This document shows, piece after piece, positions 5,147 through 8,183 of a stretch of 8,183 bases of DNA. How positions within the stretch are numbered: position 1 is the first letter of the stretch; every line of letters begins with the position of its first letter. The stretch is from Candidatus Peregrinibacteria bacterium (GTDB taxonomy: Bacteria; Patescibacteriota; Gracilibacteria; UBA1369; LOWO2-01-FULL-3): NCBI GenBank assembly GCA_007133095.1, contig SLNK01000005.1, positions 1 through 8,183 on the forward strand, in the 5' to 3' direction. Below the pieces are notes generated by a model. It was not told the DNA's origin and did no database searches. It worked only from the letters and a program-made list of their open reading frames with translations. A program made the translations under genes and the position numbers.

Positions 5147-6388
5147 ATGCCTAATAACCCAATATTTCTTCTAGGATTATCAGCCCTAATATCGGCAATT
5201 CCGATAGCAGTCTGGCTTTACATATTTTCCAAAAGTGAAAAAGGCGGTAAAAAAACTCTTTTACTGGTCTTTGGTCTCGGGTGTTTCACCGCGCCTGCAA
5301 TGCTGGGGATACAGCTACTTTGGGAAAAGTATCCAAGCTTGAATCTATTAAATTTTATTGAAACTTTTTTTGAATCTCCAATGTTGGTGATCATCGGGGT
5401 AACGCTTCTGTTTGTAATACTGGAAGAAGTAATAAAATTATATGTAATAAAGACAATAGACAAAAAAACCCTCCTGATAAATAAGATCAACGATGCAATG
5501 CGTTACGGTATTGCAGCGGCCTTGGGTTTTTCGTTCGGAGAAAATATTTATTACTTATTTACTTTCTGGGGATTCATAAGCACCGGAGAGTTGGTAGGCA
5601 TGTACATCTTCCGATCGGCGTTTACGACACTTGCACACATTATGTACACCGGGATATTCGGTTATTACTACGGCATCGGTAAATTCGCAATGGTCATTAA
5701 CAAGCAAAAAGAACTGTCCGGAGAGAAAGATATAATAAGCAAAATGATTGCAAAAATATTCAGGCTACCCATGAGTGAAGGCTTTCGTCAGAAAGTCGTG
5801 ATTAAAGGTTTCTCCATAGCGGTGATGCTACACTTCAGTGTTAATTACTTGTTAGAGCTGGGACAAATCCTGCCGGTTATAGCAATAAACGTAATGGGGT
5901 ATCTCTACCTTCAATATTTGTTGAAACGAAAAGCCGGGCATTTGATTTTGTTGAGCGATCCAACAACAAGGAGAACCGCAACAATAGCCTCCAAAGACAG
6001 AGACGTTGTTGTTGAATTGTTGGGAATGTGGTTCAAAGAAAAGAAATATGTGGACGTCCTGCATGTTTGTGAAAGACTGCTGGAAAGAGATCCCGATAAC
6101 AACGTGGTGAAATTATTCAAGTCCAGGGCCATAGACGCAATGGACAAAAAAGATATTTATAGAAAAGTTTTGGGGACGGTTATAAAAACAAATGAAGATC
6201 TTTCAATAGACCAAAGAAACACAATTTCCAAATATGTCGCGGAAAAAGAAATGTTCCAGAAAGTTCAACAAAGAATAAAAAAACAATTGGAAAAAGAAGG
6301 GAAGAAATTCCAGAAGCCGGAGGTTGTAAAAAAACAACAACCGGAAGTTTCAGAACAAAAAGAGGAAGAAGATACTTTCAAATTGTAA
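5147..6388 (+). CDS. PrsW-family intramembrane metalloprotease with C-terminal cytoplasmic extension
   Basis: Integral membrane protease of the PrsW type, known in Bacillus for cutting the anti-sigma factor RsiW. About seven hydrophobic segments are seen (near 5-28, 37-58, 78-100, 120-141, 151-176, 218-238 and 240-260). The family's metal-site motifs are in order: 'EEVIK' (E93, E94, K97), 'GFSFGEN' (127-133, E132), H164 in 'TTLAHIMYTG' and H229 in 'VMLHFSVNY'. After residue 262 comes a soluble part of about 150 residues: a helical pair near 288-333 that resembles one TPR-like unit, then a Lys/Glu/Gln-rich coiled-coil-like tail ending in 'EEEDTFKL'. It begins 6 bases after the STAS gene, so the two are probably translated from one mRNA. 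The substrate is unknown. Confidence 0.87.
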   Translation: MPNNPIFLLGLSALISAIPIAVWLYIFSKSEKGGKKTLLLVFGLGCFTAPAMLGIQLLWEKYPSLNLLNFIETFFESPMLVIIGVTLLFVILEEVIKLYVIKTIDKKTLLINKINDAMRYGIAAALGFSFGENIYYLFTFWGFISTGELVGMYIFRSAFTTLAHIMYTGIFGYYYGIGKFAMVINKQKELSGEKDIISKMIAKIFRLPMSEGFRQKVVIKGFSIAVMLHFSVNYLLELGQILPVIAINVMGYLYLQYLLKRKAGHLILLSDPTTRRTATIASKDRDVVVELLGMWFKEKKYVDVLHVCERLLERDPDNNVVKLFKSRAIDAMDKKDIYRKVLGTVIKTNEDLSIDQRNTISKYVAEKEMFQKVQQRIKKQLEKEGKKFQKPEVVKKQQPEVSEQKEEEDTFKL

Positions 6389-6410
6389 AAATCTGGGGTA
6401 AATTGTAAGT

Positions 6411-7535
6411 ATGAGTTTTACCGATGCAAAAGTTGCCCTCGTTTTTGACTGGATGACAAACCCCGGAGGCGCTGAAAAAGTGAATCTGGTTCTTCACAAA
6501 ATGTTCCCAGATGCGCCCATTTTTACATCCGTTTTCAATCCGGAAAAAGTAAAAGGGTTTGAAAATGCCGAAATAAAAACATCGTTCATCCAAAAAATGC
6601 CATTCGCAAAAACCAAGCATCAGGTGTATTTAAGCTTGATGCCTTACGCGTATGAACTTTTTGACCTCAGCGATTACGATATCGTTATTTCGAGCTCCCA
6701 CTCATGTGCAAAAGGGATAATAACAAAGCCGGAGACACTACATATTTGTTATTGCCACACGCCGATGCGATACGCCTGGGATAATTGGCATGAATACATC
6801 AATCAATACAAAATGAATCGGATTTTTAAATACATCGGGAAGAAGAGAATTCACAAAATACGGATGTGGGATAGACTTTCCGCGGAGAGAGTGGATTATT
6901 TCATCGCTAATTCCAACACCACGAAAAAAAGAATAGAAAAGTACTACAACAAAATGTCCTCGGTCATTCACCCGATGATAAATAAAAAGGATTACAAAAT
7001 AGCGGAAAAAACAGGCGGATATTTCTTGGCGGTGGGGCGACTGATCCCTTACAAAAAATTCGATCTTATTGTGGACACCTTCAACAAAACCGGACTACCC
7101 TTAAAAATAGCCGGGACAGGTATAATGGAAGACGATTTGAGAAGCAGAGCGAAAGAAAATATAGAGTTCCTGGGGTATGTTAATGACAAGAAACTACAAA
7201 TTCTATACAGGGAGTGTGAAGCGTTGATCTTTCCGCAAATAGAAGACTTTGGGATAATTCCGCTTGAAGCGATGGCGTCGGGGAGACCCGTCATAGCATT
7301 GGGAAAAGGGGGCGCACTGGACAGCGTGGTGGAAAACGAAACGGGAATATTTTTCAAAAAACAAACTCCTCTGCAGTTGAAAAAGGCAGTAGAAAAATAC
7401 ATGGAACAAAAGAAGGAATTTGATCCAGAGGCAATTAGAAGCCACGCGGAAAAGTTCGATGAAAAAGAGTTTAGAAAAAAAATGATGAAATACGTAAAAG
7501 AAAAGTGGGAGCACTGGCAAAAAACAATGGTTTAA
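6411..7535 (+). CDS. GT4-family glycosyltransferase (WbaZ-like)
   Basis: Retaining GT-B glycosyltransferase that transfers a sugar from a nucleotide donor, most likely in cell-surface glycan assembly on the cytoplasmic face. In 374 residues, the N-terminal acceptor domain has the glycine-rich opening 'FDWMTNPGGAEKV' (12-24) and 'CHTPMRYAWDNWHEY' (115-129), a signature shared with WbaZ-type mannosyltransferases. The donor domain starts near 'YFLAVGRLIPYKKFDLIVD' (204-222) and has the EX7E motif E278...E286 in 'EDFGIIPLEAMASGRPVIA'. All expected catalytic landmarks are present. The donor and acceptor sugars cannot be read from sequence; mannose is a guess. It lies 22 bases after the PrsW gene with a poor ribosome site, so it may belong to the same transcript, although its role may be separate. 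Its stop overlaps the stop of the opposing pilin-like gene. Confidence 0.93.
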   Translation: MSFTDAKVALVFDWMTNPGGAEKVNLVLHKMFPDAPIFTSVFNPEKVKGFENAEIKTSFIQKMPFAKTKHQVYLSLMPYAYELFDLSDYDIVISSSHSCAKGIITKPETLHICYCHTPMRYAWDNWHEYINQYKMNRIFKYIGKKRIHKIRMWDRLSAERVDYFIANSNTTKKRIEKYYNKMSSVIHPMINKKDYKIAEKTGGYFLAVGRLIPYKKFDLIVDTFNKTGLPLKIAGTGIMEDDLRSRAKENIEFLGYVNDKKLQILYRECEALIFPQIEDFGIIPLEAMASGRPVIALGKGGALDSVVENETGIFFKKQTPLQLKKAVEKYMEQKKEFDPEAIRSHAEKFDEKEFRKKMMKYVKEKWEHWQKTMV

Positions 7536-8110
7536 AGACTGGTCAAAAGAGCGATGAAGATACTTACGACCGCCCATGCCACAAGCGTCATTATCATACC
7601 GATAACTCCATACATTATCGCTTTCTTTCCTTTTTCCTTCTCTTCAGAAATCCCCCCAAACATGTAAATGTATCCGCCATAAACCGTTCCCGCCACAGCA
7701 ATCAACCCCGCAAGACCGATAATAAACTCCAGCATGAATCGAATGTAATACGGAACCATCCAAAGCTTTATATCCCCGGTACGAATGCCACAGGCGAGGA
7801 TTGTGTTTGGAGTGATATTTTCTCCGATGAGAGTAGGAGGAAGAACATCAACAACATCCTGCAAGGAAACCCTGTCTCTAAAAACGCTTTCAACTGAGGG
7901 AGCACCTCCTGAAACATACCCCATAAGAGCCCTGCACTGATTTGTTGACAAGCTTGTGGCGGGAAGGAGAGTTCCACGAGGAGAATCCTGTGCAGCCTCA
8001 TCTTCTTGTTGCGCGCTTACAAAACTTCCACCGGCGAAACCGGTAAAGATAAAAACAAGTATGGCGAGTAGAAATGAGGAAAGTATTATTTTAAGTTTTT
8101 GGAGTCCCAT
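7532..8110 (-). CDS. Pilin-like secreted/membrane protein, VirB2/TrbC-like topology
   Basis: A 192-residue protein with an N-terminal signal peptide (hydrophobic core about 8-24, likely cut after 'SFVSA', A33). An extracytoplasmic segment of about 90 residues holds two cysteines (C59, C107) that could form a disulfide. Two membrane segments follow (about 124-151 and 166-189), joined by the short charged loop 'GGISEEKEKGKKA'. This topology and the 'GLAGLIAVAGTVYGGYIYM' segment resemble the pilin-like conjugal transfer proteins common in Patescibacteria and VirB2/TrbC pilins, but no other secretion gene is in the window. I choose the ATG at 8110; a TTG directly before it (8113) is possible but less likely. 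It is preceded by a good extended -10 promoter, so it is probably transcribed alone. Function remains open. Confidence 0.85.
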   Translation of the reverse strand: MGLQKLKIILSSFLLAILVFIFTGFAGGSFVSAQQEDEAAQDSPRGTLLPATSLSTNQCRALMGYVSGGAPSVESVFRDRVSLQDVVDVLPPTLIGENITPNTILACGIRTGDIKLWMVPYYIRFMLEFIIGLAGLIAVAGTVYGGYIYMFGGISEEKEKGKKAIMYGVIGMIMTLVAWAVVSIFIALLTSL

Positions 8111-8137
8111 CAAATTACGTCATAAAATTATCCATTA

Positions 8138-8166
8138 ATTATACCACAGGAAGTTGCTATTTTAAA
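8138..8166 (-). promoter_or_regulatory. Extended -10 promoter for the pilin-like gene
   Basis: On the minus strand a perfect -10 TATAAT (8143-8138) has the extended element TGG directly upstream (8146-8144). A -35-like TTTAAA (8166-8161, 4 of 6 matches) lies 17 bases away. Transcription would start near 8131, giving a leader of about 21 bases before the ATG at 8110. Confidence 0.65.
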
Positions 8167-8183
8167 GGCAAGAGGCTAAAATC

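Noticed and set aside
7505..7897. 130-codon plus-strand open frame continuing from the end of the glycosyltransferase
   Set aside because: Lies antisense to the pilin-like gene, has no recognisable features and no promoter; the minus-strand frame has a signal peptide and two membrane segments.

Overview
The window is AT-leaning bacterial DNA with short gaps, many 2-30 base gene spacings and almost no classical Shine-Dalgarno sites. The S2 protein has a diverged 'KWIPGLLTNFGTI' segment, there is a small pilin-like protein with two C-terminal membrane segments, and most genes are compact. Together these suggest a member of the Candidate Phyla Radiation (Patescibacteria). This is an inference from protein style, not a phylogeny. 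TGA is used as the stop of rpsB, and glycines are all GGN, so the code looks standard and argues against the lineages that read TGA as glycine.

Layout. (1) Bases 1-3477, minus strand: a long operon read right to left. It runs rpsB (ribosomal protein S2), a small polytopic membrane protein, tsf (elongation factor Ts), ribBA (bifunctional riboflavin enzyme) and the start of ribD (cut by the window edge). The classic rpsB-tsf pair is interrupted by the membrane protein gene. Riboflavin genes ride behind translation genes. (2) Bases 3478-3630: a divergent control region with a good minus-strand promoter and a foldable 89-base rpsB leader. (3) Bases 3631-7535, plus strand: a stand-alone AroQ-class chorismate mutase. 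A strong promoter overlapping its stop codon is followed by a tight three-gene set: an RsbW/SpoIIAB-like ATPase, a STAS-domain protein with a long Pro/Ala/Glu repeat tail, and a PrsW-type intramembrane protease with a cytoplasmic C-terminal extension. A GT4 glycosyltransferase follows. (4) Bases 7532-8110, minus strand: a secreted or membrane pilin-like protein with its own extended -10 promoter. Its stop codon overlaps the stop codon of the glycosyltransferase.

The most interesting part is the ATPase-STAS-PrsW set. Partner-switching kinase/antagonist pairs and PrsW proteases each control sigma factors in well-studied bacteria, but by separate routes. Here they sit in one apparent transcription unit with no sigma factor or PP2C phosphatase in view. 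The STAS protein and the protease also share the same C-terminal ending (acidic residue-T-F-K-L), which hints at a common tag or a common partner.
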